From Lentzea albidocapillata (GTDB taxonomy: Bacteria; Actinomycetota; Actinomycetes; Mycobacteriales; Pseudonocardiaceae): DNA of 64,000 nt. The DNA is taken from the NCBI RefSeq assembly GCF_000719115.1, contig NZ_JOEA01000022.1, positions 1 through 64,000 on the forward strand. The letters run 5' to 3'. A program made the translations under genes and the position numbers. A model generated the notes under the pieces. The model saw only the letters and a list, made by a program, of their open reading frames with translations. It was not told the DNA's origin and made no database searches. Shown here one piece after another: positions 53,360 to 61,882 of the stretch (position 1 is its first letter; each line of letters starts with the position of its first letter).

Positions 53360-56125
53360 ATGCGGAGCAAAACCGGACTCGAGTTCGGCGTGCTCGGTCC
53401 ACTCCAGGTGCTCGCGGACGGACGGCTCGTCCAGCTGGGCCGTCGTGGCATGCGCGGGTTGCTGGCCATGCTGGTCGTCGAGGCGAACCGACCCGTCTCG
53501 ATCGACCAGATCGTCGACGCGCTGTGGACGGACACGCCTCCGGCCACCGCGCGGACGATCGTGCACGGGTACGTCTCGCGGCTGCGCAAGGTGCTGGAGG
53601 AGTCCGATCCCGCGGGGTCCGCGACCATCCGCACCACGCCGACGGGCTACCAGCTGGCCGTGGATCCCTGGCGCCTCGACCTGCATCGCGCCAAGCAGCT
53701 CGTGGCGTCTTCTCGCGGCAAGCCCGCCGCCATCAGGGCGGGCTTGCTGCGCGAGGCGCTGGGTCTGTGGCGCGGGCCGGTGCTCGCGGACGTGCCGGGC
53801 GACCCGATGACGTCCGACCTGGAGGAGCTGCGGCTGTCCGCGTTGGAGGAACGCATCGATGCCGAGCTCGAACTCGGCCGCCACCTGGAGTTGGTCGGCG
53901 AGCTGCGCGGGCTGTGCACCGAGTACCCGTTCCGGGAACGCCTGGTCGCCCACAGCATGCGCGCGCTGTACCGGGCAGGGCAGCGTGCCGACGCGCTGGA
54001 GGCCTACCAGCGGTTTCAGCGCCGTGCCGTGGACGAGCTGGGCATCGACCCCGGGCCGCAGCTGCGCGCGTTGCACGAGCAGGTCCTGCGCGACGACCCG
54101 TCGTTGAGCGTGGTCGGCGCGGTCGAGTCGCGTCCCGTCGCGCCGCGCGCGGGGATCGTGGCACCGGCGTTGCTGCCCGCTTCCGCGTCGCGGTTGTTCG
54201 GCCGGGACGACGACAGGTTGTGGCTCGACAACGTGGTGGGGGCGCGGAACCTGCTGGCGACGTCGGTCGCCGTGCTGACCGGTGCACCCGGTGTCGGCAA
54301 GAGCGCTCTCGCGATCACGTGGGGGCACGAGAACTCCGAGCTGTTCCCGCACGGCGTGCTGTTCGCGTCGCTGGGGGACACCGAGCCGGGCGAGGTGCTG
54401 ACCCGGTTCCTGGTGGCGATGGGCGTGCCGGCGGACGGCGTGCCGGTCGGCGTCGAGGACCGTGTCGGGCTGTACCGCTCGCTGCTCAACCGCCGCCGCG
54501 TGCTGGTGGTGCTGGACGACGCGACGGCGTTCGACCAGGTCCAGCCGCTGCTGCCGCCCGGTTCGGGTTCGGTGGTGCTGGTGACGTCGCGGTCCCAGAT
54601 GGAACGACTCGTCGTCACCAACAGCGCCCGCGTGCGCAAGCTCGGCCCGTTGGACGACCCGTCGGCGCGTGCGCTGGTGGACGACGTGCTGGGCAGGCCG
54701 TTGTCGCGGGAAGACCCGGTGGCCTCGCAGAAGCTCGCCGAACTGTGCGGTGGGTTGCCGCTCGCGCTGCGGGTGGCCGCCGCGAAGCTCGTGATCAGTC
54801 CGGAGTGGACGGTCGACGAGCTGGTGGGGGAACTGGCCGACGACGGGCACCGGATGCGCGGCCTCGACCTGCCGCAGGCGGGGATGGGGGTGTCGCGGGC
54901 GCTGGACCTCTCGACCCGTGATCTTCCCTCCGAACTGGGCGAGGTCTTCCAGTCCGTGGGCCTGGCACCCGGCCGGTGGATGTCGCCGCACGCCGTCGCC
55001 GCGCTGACCCGCATCCAGGTCGAGTCGGCCCGGTCCCGGCTGGTTCAGCTCGTCGGGGTGAACCTGCTGGTCGAGCCGTGGCCGGACGGCTTCACGATGC
55101 ACGAACTGGTGCGCCTGTACGTACGGGGAGCAGGCCATGCCGACCTGGACTCGTTGCGGCGCCTGGTGAACTACTACCTCGTGGCGTGCGACCACGTGCG
55201 CCGGGCAATCCGCCCGGCCCGTGACGGCCTGGACTTCGTGTTGGCGGACAACGGTTCCACGGCCTTACCGGCGTTCGGTGACCCGGTCGACTGGTTCGAC
55301 CAGGAATGGCCCAACATCGTCGCGGTCGTGCACGCGTCCGCAGAACGGGGCCTGCACGACCAGGTGTGGCAACTGGTCCGGCTGCTGCACCACTACGCGA
55401 CCGTGCGCGCACTCACCGGGGAGTGGGTGGCGCTGGTCGGGTTCGGTCTGGCCGCGGCCGAGGTGACGGGGAGCCGCCTCGGACAGGTCCTCATGCTGGA
55501 CACGACCTACACGACGAACGCCCGGCTGGGACGTTCCGTCCTGCTGCCGGACGCTCGCCGCGCGCACCGGATCGCGACGGAGCTGGGCGAGCGCCAGTAC
55601 CTCGTGCTGACGCTCGCCCAGCTCGCCGACGTCCTGTTCCGGCTGGAGCAGCACGACGAGGCGCTGCTGCACTTCTGGGAGTCCGTGCAGCTCGCCCAGC
55701 AGTCCGGGGACGTCGTCGGCGAAGCGCACGGCCTGAACAACGTGGCACAGGTGGAACAGGCCCGCGGTCACGTGGAAATCGCTCTGCAGCACCAGGCTCA
55801 CGCCGTCGAGGTGTACCGGCGCTCGGGCGACACCGTCGCGCTGATCCGTGGTCTCGCCAACCTGGCCGAGCTGCACCTGGAAGCCGGCGCGCTGGACCAG
55901 TCCGAGCTGCTGGCCCGCCAGGTCGTCGACCAGGCCGCCGTCGCCGAGGTGACGTACCTCGAGGGCTTCGGCCGGCACGTGCTCGGCGGCGTGTTGCTCC
56001 GGCGGGCGGAATGGGCTGCCGCGGCAGCGGAACTGACGGAGGCGCTGCGCCTTTACGCGCAGGTCAATTCGGCCCGTGCGGTCGAGGTCCGGACGCTGCT
56101 GGACTCGCTCTCGTCCGAGGTTTAG
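53360..56125 (+). CDS. AfsR/SARP-family transcriptional regulator (BTAD-NB-ARC-TPR)
   Basis: 921 residues. An OmpR-like winged-helix DNA-binding domain (1-95, FGVLGPLQVLADGRLVQLG) and bacterial transcriptional activation domain (about 100-245) form the SARP unit. An NB-ARC/STAND ATPase follows with Walker A GAPGVGKSALA (about 307), VLVVLDDAT and GLPLALRVAAAK. The C-terminal ~300 residues are TPR-like helical repeats. SARPs activate antibiotic or other secondary-metabolite genes by binding direct heptamer repeats, but no such cluster lies in the window. The ATG follows AGGAGGGG. Monocistronic. Confidence 0.93.
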   Translation: MRSKTGLEFGVLGPLQVLADGRLVQLGRRGMRGLLAMLVVEANRPVSIDQIVDALWTDTPPATARTIVHGYVSRLRKVLEESDPAGSATIRTTPTGYQLAVDPWRLDLHRAKQLVASSRGKPAAIRAGLLREALGLWRGPVLADVPGDPMTSDLEELRLSALEERIDAELELGRHLELVGELRGLCTEYPFRERLVAHSMRALYRAGQRADALEAYQRFQRRAVDELGIDPGPQLRALHEQVLRDDPSLSVVGAVESRPVAPRAGIVAPALLPASASRLFGRDDDRLWLDNVVGARNLLATSVAVLTGAPGVGKSALAITWGHENSELFPHGVLFASLGDTEPGEVLTRFLVAMGVPADGVPVGVEDRVGLYRSLLNRRRVLVVLDDATAFDQVQPLLPPGSGSVVLVTSRSQMERLVVTNSARVRKLGPLDDPSARALVDDVLGRPLSREDPVASQKLAELCGGLPLALRVAAAKLVISPEWTVDELVGELADDGHRMRGLDLPQAGMGVSRALDLSTRDLPSELGEVFQSVGLAPGRWMSPHAVAALTRIQVESARSRLVQLVGVNLLVEPWPDGFTMHELVRLYVRGAGHADLDSLRRLVNYYLVACDHVRRAIRPARDGLDFVLADNGSTALPAFGDPVDWFDQEWPNIVAVVHASAERGLHDQVWQLVRLLHHYATVRALTGEWVALVGFGLAAAEVTGSRLGQVLMLDTTYTTNARLGRSVLLPDARRAHRIATELGERQYLVLTLAQLADVLFRLEQHDEALLHFWESVQLAQQSGDVVGEAHGLNNVAQVEQARGHVEIALQHQAHAVEVYRRSGDTVALIRGLANLAELHLEAGALDQSELLARQVVDQAAVAEVTYLEGFGRHVLGGVLLRRAEWAAAAAELTEALRLYAQVNSARAVEVRTLLDSLSSEV

Positions 56126-56219
56126 CGGACGTTTAGTCGTCTGGTCCCAAAGCATGGGATGTTGGAGCAGCAGGCCGCCGAGTGGGGGATTACCGAGGGG
56201 GTAAGGCGCCTGCAACTGG

Positions 56220-56262
56220 AGGGCCTGACCGGCATTCGGGGGAGAGTGCCGGTCGGGCCTTC
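56220..56262. terminator. Hairpin between convergent SARP and SGNH genes
   Basis: AGGGCCTGACCGGCA (56220-56234) pairs with TGCCGGTCGGGCCTT (56247-56261) through G-T wobbles and one bulge. It lies between the two converging stop codons. Confidence 0.6.
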
Positions 56263-56270
56263 CGCTTGTG

Positions 56271-57065
56271 TCAGTTGACGACGTGGCTTTCGTCGCTGCA
56301 ACGCGCCATGGGCAGCAGTTCGGGCCGCTTGGGCGCCAGGCCGTCGCCCATCGACTCACCCCTGATCGTGCGGCCGATCCACGGCACCACGTGCTCGCGC
56401 GCCCACTTGAGGTCCGCCTTGCGCTGGGTGACCCAGTCGGCCTGCTGCAGCGCGGGCCACGGCTCGTTCCAGGACTGGTCGTCGATCAGCCCGAGCACCT
56501 CGGCGGCCTTGAGCGCCACGCGCTGGTGCCCCTCCGGCGAGAGGTGCAGCCGGTCCTCACTCCACGCGCGACGGTCGTGCAACGGGTGCATGGCCCACAG
56601 GTCGACCATCCGGCAGTGGTAGCGCTCGGCGATCGACCACAGGTGCGTGTTGTAGATGGCGACCTTGCCGCGGATGCTCCTGAGCAGCGGCGTGGAGCGC
56701 GTGTCGAACCCGGTGAAGATCACGACGTCGCAACCGGCGGACCTGAGGTCGGCCACGGCCACCTCGTAGACCTCGGCCAGCGCGTCCGGGTCGCTGTTGG
56801 GCAGCATGATGTCGTTGCCGCCGCCGCAGAACGTCACCAGGTCCGGCTTGAGCGAGATCGCGAGCGGCACCTGGTCGTCGATGATCTCCTGCAGCATCTT
56901 GCCTCGGACCGCGAGGTTGGCGTACCTGAACTCAGGCGCCCGCTGGGCGATCATGCCCGCCAGCCGGTCCGCCCAGCCCATGTAGGTGTCGCCGGGGCCC
57001 GGGTCGTCCATGCCCTCGGTGAAGCTGTCCCCCAGGGACACGAGACTGTTCCATCGCAGCAGCAC
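56271..57065 (-). CDS. SGNH/GDSL-family hydrolase
   Basis: 264 residues. All four SGNH blocks are present: SLGDSFTEG (catalytic Ser at about 14), AVRGKM (Gly), GGGNDIMLP (Asn), and the terminal SEDRLHLSPEGH with the Asp-x-x-His pair. It is an esterase, lipase or acyltransferase-like enzyme of unknown substrate. No signal peptide, so cytoplasmic. GTG start at 57065. Confidence 0.9.
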   Translation of the reverse strand: MLLRWNSLVSLGDSFTEGMDDPGPGDTYMGWADRLAGMIAQRAPEFRYANLAVRGKMLQEIIDDQVPLAISLKPDLVTFCGGGNDIMLPNSDPDALAEVYEVAVADLRSAGCDVVIFTGFDTRSTPLLRSIRGKVAIYNTHLWSIAERYHCRMVDLWAMHPLHDRRAWSEDRLHLSPEGHQRVALKAAEVLGLIDDQSWNEPWPALQQADWVTQRKADLKWAREHVVPWIGRTIRGESMGDGLAPKRPELLPMARCSDESHVVN

Positions 57066-57289
57066 AACATCCCCCTTGCTCGTACGACCTCGCCCGTCCT
57101 GCCATTCGCCTTCGGGCTCCCGACCGGAGGCGACTGGTCAGCTTGCACAACGAACCCTTGGTTACGCCACCGTCGGTTACGGCATCGTAGGTTTTGTCGC
57201 TATGGGTGACGATTCTTTTACCACTCGATCGAGGGAAGCTGGAGGGTGATCCGGGGGATTCGTCCTGACCTGTCGCTACCTTCTGCCGG

Positions 57290-57544
57290 GTGCGTTCTGA
57301 TTTGCCGCTTCCGTTCCTTTCCATCGGTGTCGCGCTTGTCACAGCCCTGGTGCTGGCCTGGGTCGCCCTGAGCGGGCCGGCGTCGCCCGGAGCCGGCGGT
57401 CACCCCGTGGTCACGCCACCTCCGCATTCCAACCCCGTGGTCACCCCGGAGGTCGTGTCGCCCCGGGAAAGCGTGGTCGGGACGACGGTGATGCCTCCTC
57501 GTGCCCTGAACGCCGAAAACCCCCGCGACGACCTCGGCGCGTGA
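57290..57544 (+). CDS. Small membrane-anchored proline-rich peptide (hypothetical)
   Basis: 84 residues from a GTG. One hydrophobic helix (about 8-30, PFLSIGVALVTALVLAWVAL) precedes a Pro/Val/His-rich tail (PVVTPPPHSNPVVTPEVVSP contains a PVVTP repeat). Possibly exported or anchored. No family recognised and no strong ribosome site. Its stop codon falls in the loop of a 16-bp hairpin that serves the other strand. Confidence 0.4.
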   Translation: MRSDLPLPFLSIGVALVTALVLAWVALSGPASPGAGGHPVVTPPPHSNPVVTPEVVSPRESVVGTTVMPPRALNAENPRDDLGA

Positions 57545-57559
57545 GGTCGTCGCGGGGGT
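57519..57559 (-). terminator. 16-bp perfect hairpin terminator of the minus-strand sugar operon
   Basis: ACCCCCGCGACGACCT (57519-57534) and its exact complement (57544-57559) enclose a 9-base loop. On the minus strand the stem is followed by TTTTCGG. It lies about 160 bases after the kinase stop and ends the run of repeat hairpins. On the plus strand it overlaps the end of the small peptide gene. Confidence 0.75.
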
Positions 57560-57566
57560 CGTTGGG

Positions 57567-57710
57567 CCTTTCCGAGGAGCGCCGCCGCCGGGACTTGCCC
57601 CCCGGAAAGGGGTTGGGACCACTGCTCGGGACGCCGCCGCCGATCTGCCCCGAGCAGTGGGGCTGGGACCGTCTCAGGGGGCACCGCCGCCGATTCGCCC
57701 CCTGAGACGG
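57567..57710. repeat. Three tandem 50-nt stem-loops with constant loops and covarying stems
   Basis: Units start at 57567, 57619 and 57669 (spacing 52 and 50). Each has a 14-position stem and a 14-16-base loop. Stem 5' arms: CCTTTCCGAGGAGC, CCACTGCTCGGGAC, CCGTCTCAGGGGGC. Each is matched by its own 3' arm (12, 13 and 14 of 14 pairs). The loop core is nearly the same in all: GCCGCCGCCGggactt, GCCGCCGCCGATCT, ACCGCCGCCGATTC. Units are joined by GGGGyTGGGA. Seven central base pairs differ completely between units yet remain paired, showing the structure, not the stem sequence, is kept. Confidence 0.9.
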
Positions 57711-57721
57711 GGTCTGGTGGT

Positions 57722-58735
57722 CTAACCGCTTGCTGCCACGTCCAGGACGGCTGCCGGGACGTTGTCGTTGTAGGCCGAGCGCAGCCTCAGCTCTGCGCCC
57801 GGCGAGGCCCCGATGTGGTCGAGGCCCAGGAGAGCCGCACCCACCACGGGTGGCACGTCGACCAGGCGGACCTGGGCGAGTGGGGCGGCTTCCACGATCT
57901 GCCGGCGAACCGGGCCGACGACCGTGTCGCCGGTGTGCGTCAGGACTCCGCCGCCCAGCACCACGTCCACGGGCTCGTTCATCAGTTCGAGCTTGCGCAT
58001 GGAGACCGTGGCGAGCAGCACGATCTCCTCGATCAGGCGGTCGATCTGTTCCAGGGCAACGGAATCGCCCTGCTCGGCCACCTCGAACACCAACGGGCAG
58101 AGGGCGTGCGGGTCCAGTCCGATCTCCTCGAAGTGGATCTTCTCGACCACCTTGGCGATCGACTTCTCGCCGTAGTGTGCGAGGAGGGCGTCCAGCAGCA
58201 GGGTCGGCCTGCCCCGGCCGTCCTCCGCTCGCACCGCGTGCCAGAGCGCGTCGTTGCCGAGCTGGCCGCCGCCTCCCCAGTCACCGGAGATCGCGCCCAG
58301 GGCGGGGAAGCGGTGGGTCCGGCCGTCCCTGGCCACGCCCACCGCGTTGATGCCCGCGCCGCAGACGACCGCCACGCCGCCGGCGGCAGCGGTGCCCGCC
58401 CGCAGCAGCGCGAAGGTGTCGTTGCCGACGAACGTCGTTGTCGACCAGCCCCGCTCGGTGATCGCCCGCGTCAGGTCCTCCTCCTCGCGGGGCAGATCTG
58501 CACCCGCAAGGTAGGCGGACGTGTGCGTGGCGATCGGCTCGTCGGGGGACAGTCCCGCCTGAGCTGCGGCCTCGCGTGCCAGTCCCTCGAACACGTCGAG
58601 TCCGCGCTTCATGCCCACGGTCTGAGGCGGGGCACCAGGGCCGCGCACCTGCGCGAGCACCTTGCCGTCCGCGTCGACCAGCAGCACAGCGGTCTTGCTG
58701 TTCCCACCGTCGATGGCGAGCACCCGGTCCGTCAT
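57722..58735 (-). CDS. BadF/BadG-type sugar kinase (N-acetylglucosamine kinase-like)
   Basis: 337 residues, ASKHA-fold ATPase: phosphate-1 loop AIDGGNSKTAVLL (about 6), NDTFALLRAG, phosphate-2 VVCGAGINAVG, and adenosine loop LGGGVLTHTG. Members include N-acetylglucosamine/glucosamine kinases. The ATG at 58735 (MTDRVLAIDGG) is preferred to a GTG eight codons upstream that would overlap GH4. Last gene of the minus-strand operon; it probably phosphorylates the sugar brought in or released by the neighbouring proteins. Confidence 0.9.
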   Translation of the reverse strand: MTDRVLAIDGGNSKTAVLLVDADGKVLAQVRGPGAPPQTVGMKRGLDVFEGLAREAAAQAGLSPDEPIATHTSAYLAGADLPREEEDLTRAITERGWSTTTFVGNDTFALLRAGTAAAGGVAVVCGAGINAVGVARDGRTHRFPALGAISGDWGGGGQLGNDALWHAVRAEDGRGRPTLLLDALLAHYGEKSIAKVVEKIHFEEIGLDPHALCPLVFEVAEQGDSVALEQIDRLIEEIVLLATVSMRKLELMNEPVDVVLGGGVLTHTGDTVVGPVRRQIVEAAPLAQVRLVDVPPVVGAALLGLDHIGASPGAELRLRSAYNDNVPAAVLDVAASG

Positions 58736-58740
58736 CGTTG

Positions 58741-60009
58741 TCAGTTTCCCTTCACCCACGGCAGCAGGTCGCGGTTCTGCGCGATCAGCTCGTCGGCCAG
58801 CTGGTCCGCGATCGCGTGCTGGCCGATCAGCGGGTGCGCGAGCAGCGCGTTCGCCACTCGGTCCCGGCCGCCGTGCTTTGCGGCTTCCAGCGCCAGGTAC
58901 TCGTACGCGGTGACGTGCGAGATCAGGCCGGAGATGGACGGTTCCACCGGACGCACCGGCAGCGCCCTGCCGCCGTTCGCGTCCACTGTGGATGAAACCT
59001 CGATCACGGCGTCGTCGGGCAGGAAGGGCAGCGAGCCGTTGTTCTGCACGTTAACCACGTGCTTCTCAGCGCCTGCGCCACCGGTCAGCGCGTGCACCAG
59101 CTGCACGGCCGCCTCGGAGTAGTACGCGCCGCCGCGTTGCGACAGCTGCTCCGGCTTCGTCACGACCGACGGGTCGCCGTAGATGTCGAGCAGTTCCTTC
59201 TCGACCGCCGCCACGACCTCGGCCCGCGGCGGTTCGGTGAGCTGCTTCTTCACGACGGCGTCGTGGTTGTAGAAGTAGTTCAGGTAGTACGACGGCACCA
59301 TGTTCAGGCGCCGCATCAGCGCGCCGTCGATGCCGATGTGCTTCGCCAGGCCCTCGATGTGGTCGGCGAGGAGTTCCGGCATGCGGTCGACGCCGTCGAC
59401 GTACACGCCGCGTTCCCACGTGAGGTGGTTCAGGCCGACGTGCTCCAGCTCCACAGTGGACGGATCGACGCCGAGCAGTGCGGACGTCCAGCGCTGGAAC
59501 GTGATCGCCACGTTGCACAGGCCGATCGCCTTGTGACCCTCCTGCAACAGAGCGCGCGTCACGATGCCGACCGGGTTCGTGAAGTTCACGATCCACGTGT
59601 CGGGACCGGCGAGCCGGCGCACCTTGTCCGCGATGTCCAGGACCACCGGCACGGTCCGCAGGGCCTTGGCGAGGCCTCCCGCGCCGGTGGTCTCCTGGCC
59701 GACGCACCCGCAGGTGAGCGGGAACGTCTCGTCCGAGGCACGCGCCTTCTGCCCGCCGACACGCAGCTGCAGCAGAACCGCGGACGCGCCCTCGATGCCT
59801 TCTTCGAGCGACGTGGTGGTGCGCACCTTCGCCGAGTGACCCGCGTGCTCCAGCAGCCGCTGGCTGAACGGGCCGATCAGTGAGAGGCGGTGCTCGTCCG
59901 GGTCGACGAGGACGATCTCGTCCACCGCCAGGCTGGTGCGACGGCCGGCGATGCCGTCGATCAGCTCAGGTGTGTAGGTGGACCCGCCACCGACGACGGT
60001 GAGTTTCAT
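58741..60009 (-). CDS. Glycoside hydrolase family 4 (6-phospho-beta-glucosidase-like)
   Basis: 422 residues. NAD-binding GGGSTYTPEL at the N-terminus, IVNFTNPVG, the metal-site cysteine in GLCNVAITF and histidine in VGLNHLTWE, and QNNGSLPFL. GH4 enzymes use NAD and Mn2+ in a redox-elimination mechanism, typically on phosphorylated disaccharides. The genes encode an ABC importer rather than a PTS, so phosphorylation would depend on the kinase encoded next, or this member acts on unphosphorylated sugar. The ATG start overlaps the permease stop by 4 bases (ATGA). Confidence 0.92.
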   Translation of the reverse strand: MKLTVVGGGSTYTPELIDGIAGRRTSLAVDEIVLVDPDEHRLSLIGPFSQRLLEHAGHSAKVRTTTSLEEGIEGASAVLLQLRVGGQKARASDETFPLTCGCVGQETTGAGGLAKALRTVPVVLDIADKVRRLAGPDTWIVNFTNPVGIVTRALLQEGHKAIGLCNVAITFQRWTSALLGVDPSTVELEHVGLNHLTWERGVYVDGVDRMPELLADHIEGLAKHIGIDGALMRRLNMVPSYYLNYFYNHDAVVKKQLTEPPRAEVVAAVEKELLDIYGDPSVVTKPEQLSQRGGAYYSEAAVQLVHALTGGAGAEKHVVNVQNNGSLPFLPDDAVIEVSSTVDANGGRALPVRPVEPSISGLISHVTAYEYLALEAAKHGGRDRVANALLAHPLIGQHAIADQLADELIAQNRDLLPWVKGN

Positions 60010-60899
60010 CCCTTGACCCCCGTGAACGTGATTCCCTTGACGAACGACTTCTGGGCGAAGACGAAGAGGACGACGGCCGGGATCATCGTCAGGAACGTGA
60101 CGGCCATCGAGGAGTTCCACTGGACGATGTGCATGCCCTTGAACGTCGCCAGTGCCAGCGACAACGTCCACTGGTCCTTGACTTCACCGGTGTAGAGCAA
60201 CGGGCCGAAGTAGTCGTTCCAGGTGAAGAGGAAGCAGAACAGCGCGGTCGCCGCGATGCCGGGCTTCGCCATCGGGATGATGATCCGGACCAGCGCCTGG
60301 AACTCCGAGCACCCGTCCACCCGTGCCGCGTCCACATAGGACTGCGGGATGGTGAGCATGAACTGGCGCAGCAGGAAGATGCTGAACGCGTCGAACAGGA
60401 AGTACGGCGCGATCAACGGCACCAGCGTGCCCGTCAGGCCCAGCGAGGACCACGTGTCGTACAGCGGCACGGCCACGACCTGCGGTGGCAGCATCATCGC
60501 GCCGATGACGAGGAGGAACGCCACGTTCCGGCCGCGCCACTTGAGCTTCGCGAGCGCGTAGGCCGCCGGGATCGACGAGATCAGCATGCCCAGGGTCGCG
60601 AGCAGCGAGTACGTGAGGCTGTTGATCAGGTACTGGAACAGCGGGGCCTTGTCGAAGACCTCGACGAAGTTGCCCCAGTGCCATTCGCGCGGCCAGAGGT
60701 TCGAGGTGAACGCCTGGTCGTCCGACATCACCGCGGTGAGGAAGACGAACACGACGGGCGTGGCGAACATCAGGCCGAGCGCGAGGCCGATCGCGTGCGT
60801 CGCCACCCAGTTCAGGATGCCTGCGACGTCGCGCTTGCGGCGCGGCTGCTCCGGTTCCGAGGGGACGTCGACCGGTGGTTTGGTCAGCGTGGCGGTCAT
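60006..60899 (-). CDS. Sugar ABC transporter permease (MalG-like, second importer)
   Basis: 297 residues, six membrane helices after a Pro-rich cytoplasmic start, EAA-loop DAARVDGCSEFQALVRIIIP at about 188. Partner of the next permease upstream. Overlaps its neighbours at both ends by 4 bases, so expression is tightly coupled. No dedicated ATPase gene is in the operon. Confidence 0.93.
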   Translation of the reverse strand: MTATLTKPPVDVPSEPEQPRRKRDVAGILNWVATHAIGLALGLMFATPVVFVFLTAVMSDDQAFTSNLWPREWHWGNFVEVFDKAPLFQYLINSLTYSLLATLGMLISSIPAAYALAKLKWRGRNVAFLLVIGAMMLPPQVVAVPLYDTWSSLGLTGTLVPLIAPYFLFDAFSIFLLRQFMLTIPQSYVDAARVDGCSEFQALVRIIIPMAKPGIAATALFCFLFTWNDYFGPLLYTGEVKDQWTLSLALATFKGMHIVQWNSSMAVTFLTMIPAVVLFVFAQKSFVKGITFTGVKG

Positions 60900-61870
60900 G
60901 CTCCCGGACCCCCTTCCTCAGCGGTGGAGTTCTTGCGCATCCGCTGCACCAGAACGATGGTCACGGCGAACGAGATGATGAACAGGACCGTGGCCATGGC
61001 GGCCGCGTAGCCCATGTCGAAGTAGCGGAAGCCTTGCGTGTACAGGTAAACCGGGAACGTCAGCGTGGAGTTGTCCGGGAAACCGAGATATTTGGTCGAT
61101 CCCGTCGCGTCCGCCGCTCCCGAGCCGGCCGACCCCGCGACGACCGCCTGTGTGAAGAGCTGCAACGCGAGGATCACCGAGTTCACGATGCCGAAGAGCA
61201 GCACCGGTGAGATCGTCGGAAGCGTGACGTGCCACCAGCGCCGGATCGGGCCGGCGCCGTCGAGTTCGGCGGCCTCGTACTGTTCCTGCGGCACGTCGAG
61301 GATCGCGGCGAGGATGATGATCATCAGGTCGCCGGAGATCCACAGCATGATCGCGGTGATGCCGGGCTTGGCCCATGCCGGGTCCGAGAAGAACAGCGGT
61401 GCGTCGACACCGAACCAGCCGAGCACGCTGTCCAGCGGACCGCCGTTGGGACGCATCACCATGAAGAACACGAGTGTCGCGGCCACTGGCGGTGCCAGTG
61501 AAGGCAGGTAGCAGAGCGTGCGGATCAATCCGACGCCCGACTTCAGGCGAGCGATGACCGATGCCACGCCCAGCGCGAACACGGTCCGCGCGATCGTGAG
61601 CACCACGACGAACCACAGCGTGTTCGTGATCGCCTTGATGAGCAGGGGATCCTTGAACATGAATGTGTAGTTGTCGAGTCCGTTGAACTCCGGCGGGTTG
61701 ATCAGGTCGTACTTCGTGAACGAGAGCACGACCGTGGTGACCAGCGGATAACCGAAGAACAGGACGAAGCCGATGATTGCCGGGGCCATGAACCCGAGCA
61801 CGGCGAGACGGTGGCGGGCACGTGCCCGCCCCCTGCCGGGGGCGGGACGGGCGCCGAGCGTGGCGGTCAT
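60896..61870 (-). CDS. Sugar ABC transporter permease (MalF-like, second importer)
   Basis: 324 residues, six membrane helices, EAA-loop EAAELDGAGPIRRWWHVTLP at about 206. A Gly/Ala/Ser-rich insertion (AGSAGSGAADATGS) lies in an outer loop near 250. It resembles the beta-glucoside/chitobiose importer permeases of actinomycetes (CebF/DasB type). Confidence 0.93.
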   Translation of the reverse strand: MTATLGARPAPGRGRARARHRLAVLGFMAPAIIGFVLFFGYPLVTTVVLSFTKYDLINPPEFNGLDNYTFMFKDPLLIKAITNTLWFVVVLTIARTVFALGVASVIARLKSGVGLIRTLCYLPSLAPPVAATLVFFMVMRPNGGPLDSVLGWFGVDAPLFFSDPAWAKPGITAIMLWISGDLMIIILAAILDVPQEQYEAAELDGAGPIRRWWHVTLPTISPVLLFGIVNSVILALQLFTQAVVAGSAGSGAADATGSTKYLGFPDNSTLTFPVYLYTQGFRYFDMGYAAAMATVLFIISFAVTIVLVQRMRKNSTAEEGGPGA

Positions 61871-61882
61871 CTTGCGAATCCC

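Noticed and set aside
53339..55195. 618-codon frame antisense to the SARP gene
   Set aside because: Arginine/histidine-rich shadow translation without domains; SARP on the plus strand explains the region.
57567..57710. CRISPR array
   Set aside because: The repeated part is a loop rather than a repeat flanking spacers, stems are self-complementary, and there are no cas genes.
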